This document shows positions 1 through 7,415 of a stretch of 53,850 bases of DNA, in pieces; the stretch's first letter is position 1; each line of letters starts with the position of its first letter. The notes beneath the pieces were generated by a model, which saw nothing but the letters and a program-made list of their open reading frames with translations, was not told the origin of the DNA and searched no databases. Made by a program: the position numbers and the translations under genes. Source of the DNA: an uncultured Fimbriimonadales bacterium (GTDB lineage: Bacteria > Armatimonadota > Fimbriimonadia > Fimbriimonadales > GBS-DC). The stretch spans positions 1 through 53,850 of the forward strand of contig CALKLF010000061.1 of NCBI GenBank assembly GCA_937992175.1, written 5' to 3'.

Positions 1-27
1 TTGGCAGGAATTCGCACCCATATGAGG

Positions 28-33
28 TACAAT
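28..33 (+). promoter_or_regulatory. -10 element TACAAT preceded by GG
   Basis: GGTACAAT lies 24 nt upstream of the ATG at 58. A GGAGG at 42-46 serves as ribosome binding site. The same GG-TAYAAT form recurs at many gene starts in this window. No convincing -35 hexamer is visible at 16-18 nt. Confidence 0.55.
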
Positions 34-57
34 CAGGGCGTGGAGGCAAAACCGATA

Positions 58-1443
58 ATGAAGCGTGCAGCGATAGGTTTGCTGATGTTGTGCGGCGCGG
101 CGGCGTTGGCGCAAGCGCCCTTTACCATCGTGCGCCCGCAGGACGGCGCGCGCGTGCGCGAGGTGGTGCAAATCCGATTCCCCATCCGCAGCGTGCCGCA
201 GGGCGGCTTCATCGGCGTGAGCATCAACGGCAAGTTCATCGAAGCCGTCGCTCCTGCCGCGCTGGACACCGACCGCGAACGCGGACACTATATCTATAAG
301 TGGGATACAAAACGGTTGAATATTCCCGACGGCGAGCATACCATTGAACTGACCCTCTATGCTGGTTCCGAAGGTGGCAACTCGCGCATTCTGGGGCGCA
401 GCTCCGTGCGGGTGCAGGTAGAAAACGAAATCAAACCGCCCGCCGAGGGCATTGCCCTGCGCTACCGCTGGATCCCCGGCAAGGTGTATCGCTATAGCCT
501 CAAAGCGATTGCTAAAGAGGTCAACGAGATTCAGTATTCGGGGCTGACGCCTGAAGAGACGATTCTGTTAGATATCTCCCTGAGAGGCGACCTGAGCGTA
601 CTGGACTTCCGCGACAATCTCGGGCTGATTTCATGGACGCTCATCCCCCCCGCTATCGAGATTCAGGGGGGTCAGGTCAATGTGGTGGCTTCCGATCGGA
701 TGGCGCCAGTTTATCAGGAAGTGGAAACCAGCGGGCGCGTGCGCTATCAGGTGTCCCGCCTCGCTGACTCGTCGCAGACGGATTTCTACTACTACTGGGC
801 AGAAGACCTGCCGTTGCTGCCGCCGCGTCGCTACAAGCCAGGCGACCGCTGGAGCGCAACCATTCTGCTGAACGACCCGCTGGCGTCGGGCGACATCAAT
901 CAAATAGGCGAGCGGATCCCTGTCGCGGCGCGGCTGGAGCGGTTCGAGTGGGAACAGGGCTACAAGTGCGCCAAGATTATCTACGAGTTCTCGGGCAACA
1001 TCCCCGGCAAACTGGAGCTGGGCGGCTTGGAGCTGGAAAAACCGAAGAGCAAGGTGCGCCGCGAGGTCTATTTCGCTTATGACATCGGGCAGGTCATCCG
1101 CGTGAAGACCTCGCTCGAGCTTGAGGGTACGATTCGCCGCGATCAGTTCGGCGGTGGTATTGGCGGACCGGGTGGGTTCGGCGCGCCACCGGGTTTCGGT
1201 GGGCGGGGTTCGGGCGGCTTTGGCGGCGCGGAAGACGACGGCGGTATGGCGGGCGCGCCGCGTGGCGGACCACGCGGTGGACGGGGCGGCGCCATTGGCG
1301 CGCCCGGATTCGGCGGCATGGGCGCGCCTGGTGGACAGCCCAGCGGTACCGGCGGCTTCGGCGGCGGCGCACAAACCGGCGCACGCAACATCCTCAACCG
1401 CTTCGTTGTGGAAGTGGACATGAAGCTGCAACGCATCTTCTAA
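58..1443 (+). CDS. Secreted protein with Ig-like N-terminus and Gly-rich tail
   Basis: The protein has 461 residues and I cannot assign a function. An ATG at 58 with GGAGG 11 nt upstream is preferred to the in-frame TTG at position 1, because it places a typical signal peptide (MKRAAIGLLMLCGAAALAQA) exactly at the N-terminus. Residues of about 21-125 look like a beta-sandwich (Ig-like) domain that speaks of 'inclusion of attributes' such as VRPQDGARV and IPDGEHTIEL. The middle part (about 135-365) is a beta-rich domain containing YRWIPGKVYRYSLK, reminiscent of DUF6263-type proteins. The last about 95 residues contain a low-complexity Gly/Ala/Pro-rich stretch (GGFGAPPGFGGRG) followed by a short conserved-looking end. 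It lies just 5' of tatC (3 nt gap), suggesting co-transcription. It is probably periplasmic or surface-exposed. Confidence 0.7.
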   Translation: MKRAAIGLLMLCGAAALAQAPFTIVRPQDGARVREVVQIRFPIRSVPQGGFIGVSINGKFIEAVAPAALDTDRERGHYIYKWDTKRLNIPDGEHTIELTLYAGSEGGNSRILGRSSVRVQVENEIKPPAEGIALRYRWIPGKVYRYSLKAIAKEVNEIQYSGLTPEETILLDISLRGDLSVLDFRDNLGLISWTLIPPAIEIQGGQVNVVASDRMAPVYQEVETSGRVRYQVSRLADSSQTDFYYYWAEDLPLLPPRRYKPGDRWSATILLNDPLASGDINQIGERIPVAARLERFEWEQGYKCAKIIYEFSGNIPGKLELGGLELEKPKSKVRREVYFAYDIGQVIRVKTSLELEGTIRRDQFGGGIGGPGGFGAPPGFGGRGSGGFGGAEDDGGMAGAPRGGPRGGRGGAIGAPGFGGMGAPGGQPSGTGGFGGGAQTGARNILNRFVVEVDMKLQRIF

Positions 1444-1446
1444 GCT

Positions 1447-2253
1447 ATGACCAGCCCAGCAGGATTAGAGCCTCCACACGAGCGCACGGAAGAGGAGCCA
1501 AAAGCGACCTTCATAGAGCATCTGGAAGAGCTGCGCAAACGCATCTTCCGTGCGCTCGTCTACATCATGCTGGGCTGGACGGTCGGTTTCGCCATCACGG
1601 GGTATGTTTACGATTTTCTGGCAAGCCCGCTGCTTGCCACGAAACCCGAGGGCGCGAAGTTCGTCTTCACCCACGCGACCGAGCCGTTCTTTCTGAAGTT
1701 CAAACTCGGGCTGATTATCGGGTTGATACTGGCGATGCCGCTGCTCGCGCGCGAGATGTGGGGATTCCTCGCGCCTGGATTAACCAAACAGGAGCGTCGC
1801 TCAGTCAAACTCATCGCGCCGTTCAGCCTGCTGTTATTCTTTACGGGCGTCGCGCTGGGCTACTACATTCTGCCCGCCGCGTTCAACTTCTTCCTGAGCT
1901 ACCTGAAGGACTTTCCTGAAGCGCAACTTTACCAAAATCCCTGGCAATATGTGCTGTTCGTGGTGAAGATGATGTTCGCCTTCGGGATTGGCTTTCAGAT
2001 GCCTGTGGTGCTGATGTTCCTGGCGCATATCGGTGTGGCGACGCCTGAGATGATGTGGAAATACTGGCGTCAGGCGATTTTGATTATCGGCTTGATGGCG
2101 GCGTTGCTGACGCCATCGGGCGACGCCTTCTCAATGCTTGCCATCGGGCTGCCGATGGTGTTCCTCTATTTCCTGAGCATCGCGCTGGTGGCGCGCATCG
2201 TCAAGAAGAAGCGACGCCAGGCGCTGCGCGTGGAAACGAAACAGAGTTCATAA
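1447..2253 (+). CDS. tatC: Twin-arginine translocase subunit TatC
   Basis: This is the 268-residue polytopic core of the Tat pathway, which exports folded proteins with twin-arginine signals across the inner membrane. The family signature is plain: the cytoplasmic N-terminal motif FIEHLEELRKRIF (about residues 25-37) precedes six hydrophobic segments, and there are conserved blocks EPFFLKFKLGLIIG, PLLAREMWGFLAPGL and FGIGFQMPVVL. The C-terminus is basic (KKKRRQ), as expected on the cytoplasmic side. Length is normal for the family (about 240-270). TatA/TatB are not in this window. The gene sits 3 nt after the upstream secreted protein and 10 nt before the next gene, so it is probably in an operon. 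Confidence 0.96.
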   Translation: MTSPAGLEPPHERTEEEPKATFIEHLEELRKRIFRALVYIMLGWTVGFAITGYVYDFLASPLLATKPEGAKFVFTHATEPFFLKFKLGLIIGLILAMPLLAREMWGFLAPGLTKQERRSVKLIAPFSLLLFFTGVALGYYILPAAFNFFLSYLKDFPEAQLYQNPWQYVLFVVKMMFAFGIGFQMPVVLMFLAHIGVATPEMMWKYWRQAILIIGLMAALLTPSGDAFSMLAIGLPMVFLYFLSIALVARIVKKKRRQALRVETKQSS

Positions 2254-2263
2254 GGAGAAGCCT

Positions 2264-3394
2264 ATGGGTACCGCTTACACCCCCGGATTGACGGTTAGCG
2301 CGAATACGGTGATTCTGAAGACCCGCCGCCTGCCCATCAAAGGCGAGGTGCTGGTGCAGGAGGGCGAGACGGTTCAGCCTGACACGGTGGTCGCACGCGC
2401 TCTGCTGCCGGGCATTTTGCAGACTGTGCGTGTGGCGCAGACGCTGGGCATCGAGCCAAAGCAGATTCACAGCGCGCTCAAGGTCAAGGAAGGCGATGAG
2501 GTGGAGAAGGATCAAATTATCGCCGAGACGAAGGGCTTTCTGGGGCTATTTCGCGGGGTGTGTAAATCGCCCGTGAGAGGCACAGTGGAATTGATTTCGG
2601 AGGTGACGGGACATGTGGGGGTGCGTCAACCGCCGACTGTAATTGATGTGAACGCCTATGTGCAGGGGCGCGTGGTGAAGGTAATGCCGCAGGAGGGCGC
2701 TGTGATCGAAACACAGGGCGCGCTGGTTCAGGGCATCTTCGGCGTGGGCGGCGAGCGGCGCGGCGCGTTGCGCGTGCTGGTTCAATCGCCCAGCGAAACG
2801 CTCACGGCGCAGCATATCCCCGACGATGTGCAGGGGCAGATTCTTGTGGGTGGGTCGGCGGTAGAGGCAGACGCCATCCAGCGTGCCGCGGGGCGCGGCG
2901 CGGTCGGGATCGTCGCTGGCGGACTCCGCGACACCGACCTCGTGAAATATCTCGGACGCGACATCGGCGTTGCCATCACCGGCTCCGAAGATATCCCCCT
3001 CTCCATCATCATCACTGAGGGCTTCGGCTCTATCCAGATGGCGAACCGCACCTTCCGCCTGCTCAAGAGTCTGGAAGGGAAGATTGCCTCGATCAACGGC
3101 GCGACGCAGATTCGCGCGGGCGTGATTCGCCCCGAAATCATCGTGCCACTGGAGGATCCCAGCCATTTGCCCGAATCGCCCCCCGCGCGCGAAGCACAGC
3201 GGCTGGACATTGGCAGCACGATTCGGGTCATCCGCGAACCTTACTTCGGGCGACTGGGCACGGTTGTCGAATTGCCCCCTGAGCTGATGGAGATCGAGTC
3301 GGGCACGCACGCTCGCGTGTTGAAAGCACAACTGGATGACGGTACAATTGCGGTCGTACCACGCGCGAATGTGGAGATTATCGTGGAGGAGTAG
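2264..3394 (+). CDS. Barrel-sandwich (lipoyl-like) and KOW-like protein of unknown role
   Basis: The protein has 376 residues, starts at ATG 2264 behind AAGGAG, and has no signal peptide or membrane segment. I do not recognise a characterised family. Residues of about 15-150 contain repeated barrel-sandwich style segments (GEVLVQEGETVQPDTVVARA, VKEGDEVEKDQIIAE, SPVRGTVELISEVTGHV) such as those in biotinyl/lipoyl-like domains or the N-terminus of RnfC-like proteins, but no modifiable Lys motif is obvious. Residues of about 185-260 are an alpha/beta segment with AAGRGAVGIVAGGLRDTDL. The C-terminus (about 315-370, IRVIREPYFGRLGTVVELP...ARVLKAQLDDG) resembles a KOW/SH3-like fold. It lies between tatC and a two-component system with gaps of 10 and 2 nt, so it is most likely operonic. 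A cytosolic scaffold role is a guess. Confidence 0.6.
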   Translation: MGTAYTPGLTVSANTVILKTRRLPIKGEVLVQEGETVQPDTVVARALLPGILQTVRVAQTLGIEPKQIHSALKVKEGDEVEKDQIIAETKGFLGLFRGVCKSPVRGTVELISEVTGHVGVRQPPTVIDVNAYVQGRVVKVMPQEGAVIETQGALVQGIFGVGGERRGALRVLVQSPSETLTAQHIPDDVQGQILVGGSAVEADAIQRAAGRGAVGIVAGGLRDTDLVKYLGRDIGVAITGSEDIPLSIIITEGFGSIQMANRTFRLLKSLEGKIASINGATQIRAGVIRPEIIVPLEDPSHLPESPPAREAQRLDIGSTIRVIREPYFGRLGTVVELPPELMEIESGTHARVLKAQLDDGTIAVVPRANVEIIVEE

Positions 3395-3396
3395 CG

Positions 3397-4107
3397 ATGA
3401 GCAAGCACTCTGGAGCCGAGGCAACGCGAAACGGGCAGGCGCGGATTTTGCTCGTGGAAGACGACCCCGTGCTGTGTGAGACGCTTCAATACAACCTGCA
3501 GCGCGAGCGACTGCAGGTGTTCGTCGCCGATAACGCCGAAGACGCGCTTCAGCTGTTCCGTGAACACCAGCCTCATCTTGTAATCCTCGATGTGATGTTG
3601 CCCAGTCGCAGCGGTTTCGACCTGTGTCGGATAATTCGCCAGCATAGCCAGACGCCCGTGCTGTTTTTGACGGCGCGCGCGGCCGAAGAGGACAAGATTC
3701 GCGGCTTCGAACTCGGCGCGGACGACTATATGGTCAAACCGTTCAGTGTGGCGGAGCTGACCGCGCGAATTCGTTCTATCCTGCGTCGCACGAAGCCCGA
3801 GCCGCCCCAGCGCATCCGTTTCGGCGAGGTGGAGATCGATACCGAAGCGAAGCGTGTCTATCGAAACGGCGTCGAAACGCCGATGACCCCCAAAGAGTAT
3901 GCCCTGCTCGTGCTGCTGGCGTCTCACCCTGGCAAAGTGTTCACACGCGACCAGCTCTTAGACCATGTGTGGGGCTTGGGGACTTATGTCAGCCCGCGCA
4001 CGGTGGATGTCCATATCCGCTGGCTGCGCTCTAAGGTGGAGCCTGACCCCAAAAATCCGCGTTATATTCAGACGGTGCGCGGCAGCGGGTATCGCTTCGA
4101 GGCATGA
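3397..4107 (+). CDS. OmpR/PhoB-family response regulator
   Basis: This is a 236-residue DNA-binding response regulator. The receiver domain (about 12-125) has the acidic pair in ILLVEDDPVL, the phosphoacceptor Asp65 in VILDVMLPSRSGFDL, the conserved Thr in VLFLTARA and Lys in MVKPFSV. The C-terminal winged helix (about 140-236) shows the OmpR/PhoB pattern (MTPKEYALLVLLASHPGKVFTRDQLLDHVWG...RTVDVHIRWLRSKVEPDPKNPRYIQTVRGSGYRF). GTGGAGGAG precedes the ATG by a few bases. The gene overlaps the histidine kinase gene by 4 nt (ATGA), so the two proteins are translationally coupled partners. A PhoB-like phosphate or envelope-stress role is possible, but no pst genes are nearby, so the signal is unknown. 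Confidence 0.93.
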   Translation: MSKHSGAEATRNGQARILLVEDDPVLCETLQYNLQRERLQVFVADNAEDALQLFREHQPHLVILDVMLPSRSGFDLCRIIRQHSQTPVLFLTARAAEEDKIRGFELGADDYMVKPFSVAELTARIRSILRRTKPEPPQRIRFGEVEIDTEAKRVYRNGVETPMTPKEYALLVLLASHPGKVFTRDQLLDHVWGLGTYVSPRTVDVHIRWLRSKVEPDPKNPRYIQTVRGSGYRFEA

Positions 4108-5363
4108 GTTTCCGCTGGCTGCCCGCGTCGCTGCTGCTAAGCGCAGGGCTGCTGTTGCTGACCGCGCTGCCGAACCTGTCGGGCGCGTGGCGTGAGGCGT
4201 TCACGGTTGCGGCACTGGGAGGCGTCTTGCTCGCGCTCTACTTCGCTCGGCGTATCTACGCCCGATACGAGGGAATGCGCCAGCAGATTGCCGACCTGAA
4301 CGAGGAGCTCGAGACACTGAATCTGGAGCTGACGCGCCTGCAACGCCGCCGAATCGCGCTCATCGACGGCATGCCCATCCCGCTCCTCATCTGCGACGAA
4401 AACGCGACGCTCTGCCATGCGAATCGCGTCGCGCTGGAATGGTTCGGCTTTCGGCACATGACGGGCAAGTCGCTCCTCGCGCTCACTTTCTGCTATGACC
4501 TCTATCTGTTGCTGCTCAAAGCCGCACGCCGGCAATCGTCCGTCTCCGCCGAAATTGCCCTCAGCTTCCCCCGAGAGCGCCACACCGAAGCGACCATCTG
4601 GTATCTCGGCGAAGCCGACTCGCGCCACCTGTTCGCGATTGCGCTGATCGACAAGAGTGAGTTGCTGCGTCTGGAGCAGGTACGGCGCGACTTTGTGGCG
4701 AATGTCTCGCACGAGTTCCGTACTCCACTGGCTTCGATCCGCTCCCTTGCGGAGACCATCCACGACGACCCAGAGATGCCTCCCGAAACGCGCCTCCGAT
4801 TCCTGAATCTGATTATTCAGGAAGCTGACCGCCTTACTCGAATCGCCGATGACCTGCTCACGCTTACTCGAGCCGAGTCGATGCAGCCTGTGAAAGAGCC
4901 ATTCGAGCTGACGCCCCTGCTTCAGCAGGCGATGCAGGAGATGGAAGCGGAAGCGCAACGCCATCAGGTGAGCCTGCATGTGGAGCTACAGCCCGATTTG
5001 CAACTGCTCGCGAACCGCGACCAGATTCTGCAGGTCGTGCTGAACCTGCTCAGCAACGCCATCCGCTACAACAAGCCGCAGGGCAGCGTAACCGTGCGCA
5101 CCTACGCCGAGAACCATCAGGCGGTGATTGAGGTTGCAGACACTGGCATCGGGATCCCCAGCGAGGCGCTGCCGCGCATTTTCGAGCGCTTCTATCGGGT
5201 GGACAAGACGCGCTCCCGCGAAGGCGGCGGCACGGGGCTGGGACTGGCGATTGTCAAACACATTGTGGAGTCGCACGGCGGCTCGGTGGAGGTCGAAAGC
5301 GAGTATCGCGTGGGCAGCGTGTTTCGGGTGAAGCTCCCGATGCATAAAACCGCCGCCGACTGA
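4104..5363 (+). CDS. Membrane sensor histidine kinase, PhoR-like
   Basis: This 419-residue kinase is the partner of the upstream response regulator. Two N-terminal hydrophobic segments (about residues 5-22 and 30-48) anchor it. A short coiled coil follows (about 55-85, QQIADLNEELETLNLELTRLQ), then a PAS-like domain (about 90-185, GMPIPLLICDENATLCHANRVALEWFG). The HisKA domain contains the phosphoacceptor His203 in FVANVSHEFRTPL. The HATPase domain follows with N box LNLLSNAIRYNKPQ, G1 box EVADTGIGIP, F box FERFYRVD and G2 box GGTGLGLAIVKHIVESHGG. The order TM-PAS-HisKA-HATPase is that of PhoR-type kinases. There is almost no periplasmic loop between the two membrane segments, so the stimulus is probably sensed in the membrane or via the PAS domain. 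Confidence 0.93.
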   Translation: MSFRWLPASLLLSAGLLLLTALPNLSGAWREAFTVAALGGVLLALYFARRIYARYEGMRQQIADLNEELETLNLELTRLQRRRIALIDGMPIPLLICDENATLCHANRVALEWFGFRHMTGKSLLALTFCYDLYLLLLKAARRQSSVSAEIALSFPRERHTEATIWYLGEADSRHLFAIALIDKSELLRLEQVRRDFVANVSHEFRTPLASIRSLAETIHDDPEMPPETRLRFLNLIIQEADRLTRIADDLLTLTRAESMQPVKEPFELTPLLQQAMQEMEAEAQRHQVSLHVELQPDLQLLANRDQILQVVLNLLSNAIRYNKPQGSVTVRTYAENHQAVIEVADTGIGIPSEALPRIFERFYRVDKTRSREGGGTGLGLAIVKHIVESHGGSVEVESEYRVGSVFRVKLPMHKTAAD

Positions 5364-5394
5364 GCCGCCTAATCGGAATTGCGCCCCCATCGGG

Positions 5395-5400
5395 TACAAT
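5395..5400 (+). promoter_or_regulatory. -10 element TACAAT of a probably leaderless gene
   Basis: GGGTACAAT ends 7 nt before the GTG at 5408, so the expected transcription start falls on or next to the start codon. No ribosome binding site precedes the gene, which supports leaderless translation. Confidence 0.6.
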
Positions 5401-5407
5401 AGTGCCA

Positions 5408-6082
5408 GTGAACGAGCCGATCTGGACAATCCCGCTGTTTCCGCTGGAAACAGTGCTGTTCCCGTACACGGCGCTGCCGATGCACATCTTCGAGCCGCGC
5501 TACCGTGAGATGGTGATGTATTGTCTGGAGCATGATTCGCCATTTGGGGTAGTGCTGATTCGTGAAGGCAGCGAAGTGGGCGATGTGAACGCGGTGCCGC
5601 ACGAGGTGGGCACGCTCGCGCGGATTGGACGCCTGCGTCGCCAGCCTGACGGCAGGTTCCACTTGCTGGCGCTGGGGGAGGAGCGGTTCCAGATTGTGCG
5701 TCTGATTCGGGGCGAAGCGCCCTATCTCAAGGCGCAGGTACGCCTGTGGCGTGATTTCGAGCCGTTCTCCTGGGAAGAGGAACAGCGGTACGCCGATGAG
5801 GTCGCGGGACAGTTTCGGGAGTTCTTGCGCATGGCGCTGGACGCCAGCGGGCTGCGCGTCGAGGAGATCGAGTTGCCCCGTAGCCCCACTGCGCTCTCGT
5901 TCGCCATCGCGGGCACGCTCCAGCTCGAGCTGCCTGTCCGCCAGTACCTGCTGGAACTGCAGGACACCACCGAACGGCTGCGCCTGTTGCAGCAGATTCT
6001 GGAACATCTCACCGTCGCCTTTGAGTCAGAGATTCAGCCGTTTGACCCGGAGCACTGGCGTGAGTATGTGAATCGGAACTAA
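5408..6082 (+). CDS. Lon N-terminal (LON substrate-binding) domain protein
   Basis: This 224-residue protein consists essentially of the LON N-terminal substrate-binding domain without the AAA+ or protease parts. Typical segments are IPLFPLETVLFPYTALPMHIFEPRYREMV, FGVVLIREGSEVGDVNAVPHEVGTLARI, DGRFHLLALGEERFQI and the C-terminal helical part LELPVRQYLLELQDTTERLRLLQQIL. Such stand-alone proteins are common in bacteria, usually annotated as peptidase S16 lon domain protein, and their role is not well defined. I choose GTG 5408 over GTG 5402 because the -10 element at 5395-5400 leaves no room for transcription to start before 5402. It is followed after 22 nt by the methyltransferase gene. Confidence 0.88.
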   Translation: MNEPIWTIPLFPLETVLFPYTALPMHIFEPRYREMVMYCLEHDSPFGVVLIREGSEVGDVNAVPHEVGTLARIGRLRRQPDGRFHLLALGEERFQIVRLIRGEAPYLKAQVRLWRDFEPFSWEEEQRYADEVAGQFREFLRMALDASGLRVEEIELPRSPTALSFAIAGTLQLELPVRQYLLELQDTTERLRLLQQILEHLTVAFESEIQPFDPEHWREYVNRN

Positions 6083-6104
6083 TTTGTTTTTAGAGAGGCA
6101 GGCT

Positions 6105-7274
6105 ATGATTGAAGGTGCTGTCAAAATCGTCGGAGGTCGCGAAAAGAAGCTGCAGCACGGTTATCCGTGGGTGCAGCGCGGTGAAATCTCGGAGGTGTCG
6201 GGCGCGCCGACGCCCGGCGCCCTCGTGCGCGTGCTGAACTTCCGCGGCGAACTGCTCGGCATCGGACTTTATAACCCCCAGAGCCGATTCCCCGTGCGCA
6301 TTCTGACCACTCAGGACGAGCCGATTGACGCGGACTTTTTTACCGCCCGCTTGGAGAAAGCCCTGCGACATCGTCAACGCACAGTGCACGACACCAACGC
6401 CATGCGGCTGCTGTTCAGCGAATCGGACGGTGTGCCCGGCTTGATTGTCGACCAGTACGCAGACTATCTAGTGGTGCAGGTGCGTGCGTTAGGCATGGAA
6501 CGGCTCAAGGCGGTGTGGCTCCCCGTTTTGATTGAGCGATTGGAACCGAAGGGGATTATTGAGCGCAGCGAGATGGCAGGGCGCTCCGAAGAGGGGCTGG
6601 AACCGTTCGCTGGCGTACTGCATGGCGAGGTTCCCGAGCTCATCGAGATTGAGGAGAGCGGGCTGGAGTTCCTCGTGCCGACGGACGCGGGGCGGAAGAC
6701 TGGCTTCTATCTCGATCAGCGCGAGAATCGGCGCCGACTGGCGCAGCGAGTGCGTCCGGGCGAGCGCGTGCTGGATCTGTTCTGCTACACGGGCGCGTTC
6801 GCGCTCTACGCCGCGCGGGCAGGCGCTCACGCCGTCGGCGTCGATATCCTGCCCGACGCGGTCGACCTCGCGGAGGTGCACGCCCGACGCAACCGCCTGG
6901 AAGCGCACTGGATTGTGGAGAACGCCTTCGACTGGCTCCCCCAGGCAGCTGAGCAGGGGGTAAAGTTCGACTGGATTATTCTCGACCCGCCCGCCATCGC
7001 CAAACGGCAAGACCAGAAAGACTCCCTGCGCTGGGCAATCTGGAAGCTGGTCTACAATGCGCTGCCCCTGCTCACCGAAGGCGGGCATATTGCAGTCTGC
7101 AGCTGCGCCTACCAGCTTGGCTTGAGCGAAATGCTGGACACAGTGCGCCTCGCGGCGACCGATCGTAGTCAGCCCCTCTTCCTGCAAGAAATCACCTTCC
7201 AAGCGTCCGACCATCCCTACCTGATGCAGTTCCCCGAGAGCCTCTACCTGAAATGTCTATGGGTTAGGATATGA
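6105..7274 (+). CDS. rlmI: RlmI-type class I rRNA large subunit (cytosine-5) methyltransferase
   Basis: This 389-residue S-adenosylmethionine-dependent methyltransferase has the RlmI/RlmK architecture. An N-terminal PUA-like domain (about 1-75, VKIVGGREKKLQHGYPWVQRGEI) is followed by the EEHEE region and a Rossmann domain with motif I VLDLFCYTGAFALYAARAGA, the acidic loop GVDILPDAVDLA, motif IV DWIILDPPAIAKR and a motif VI Cys in CSCAYQLG. In E. coli RlmI modifies C1962 of 23S rRNA; the exact target here is inferred. ATG 6105 is preferred to TTG 6084 because it starts the PUA domain and has GAGAGG just upstream. Confidence 0.88.
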   Translation: MIEGAVKIVGGREKKLQHGYPWVQRGEISEVSGAPTPGALVRVLNFRGELLGIGLYNPQSRFPVRILTTQDEPIDADFFTARLEKALRHRQRTVHDTNAMRLLFSESDGVPGLIVDQYADYLVVQVRALGMERLKAVWLPVLIERLEPKGIIERSEMAGRSEEGLEPFAGVLHGEVPELIEIEESGLEFLVPTDAGRKTGFYLDQRENRRRLAQRVRPGERVLDLFCYTGAFALYAARAGAHAVGVDILPDAVDLAEVHARRNRLEAHWIVENAFDWLPQAAEQGVKFDWIILDPPAIAKRQDQKDSLRWAIWKLVYNALPLLTEGGHIAVCSCAYQLGLSEMLDTVRLAATDRSQPLFLQEITFQASDHPYLMQFPESLYLKCLWVRI

Positions 7275-7328
7275 AGTCTTAGGTGCTTCCCGAGAAAAAT
7301 GCTTCCGAAACGCGGCAGGAAACATCGG

Positions 7329-7385
7329 GATTCCTCGCTTCGCTCGGAATGACAAAGGTTGTCATTCCGAGCGAAGCGAGGAATC
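7329..7385. repeat. Dispersed palindromic repeat, family A, inverted pair
   Basis: Two 26-bp arms (7329-7354 and 7360-7385) are perfect reverse complements around a 5-nt spacer; the core is CCTCGCTTCGCTCGGAAT. The pair fills most of the gap between the methyltransferase gene and the convergent glycosidase gene. Other copies are at 12000, 26280, 29957-30090 and 46947-47025. There is no T-run after the stem, so it is not a classical terminator. Confidence 0.9.
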
Positions 7386-7415
7386 TCTTTCGGGATCATT
7401 CGTTTTGGGAAGGAC

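Noticed and set aside
1-57. An upstream TTG start for the first gene
   Set aside because: It would put 19 extra residues before a standard signal peptide and would overlap the -10 element at 28-33.
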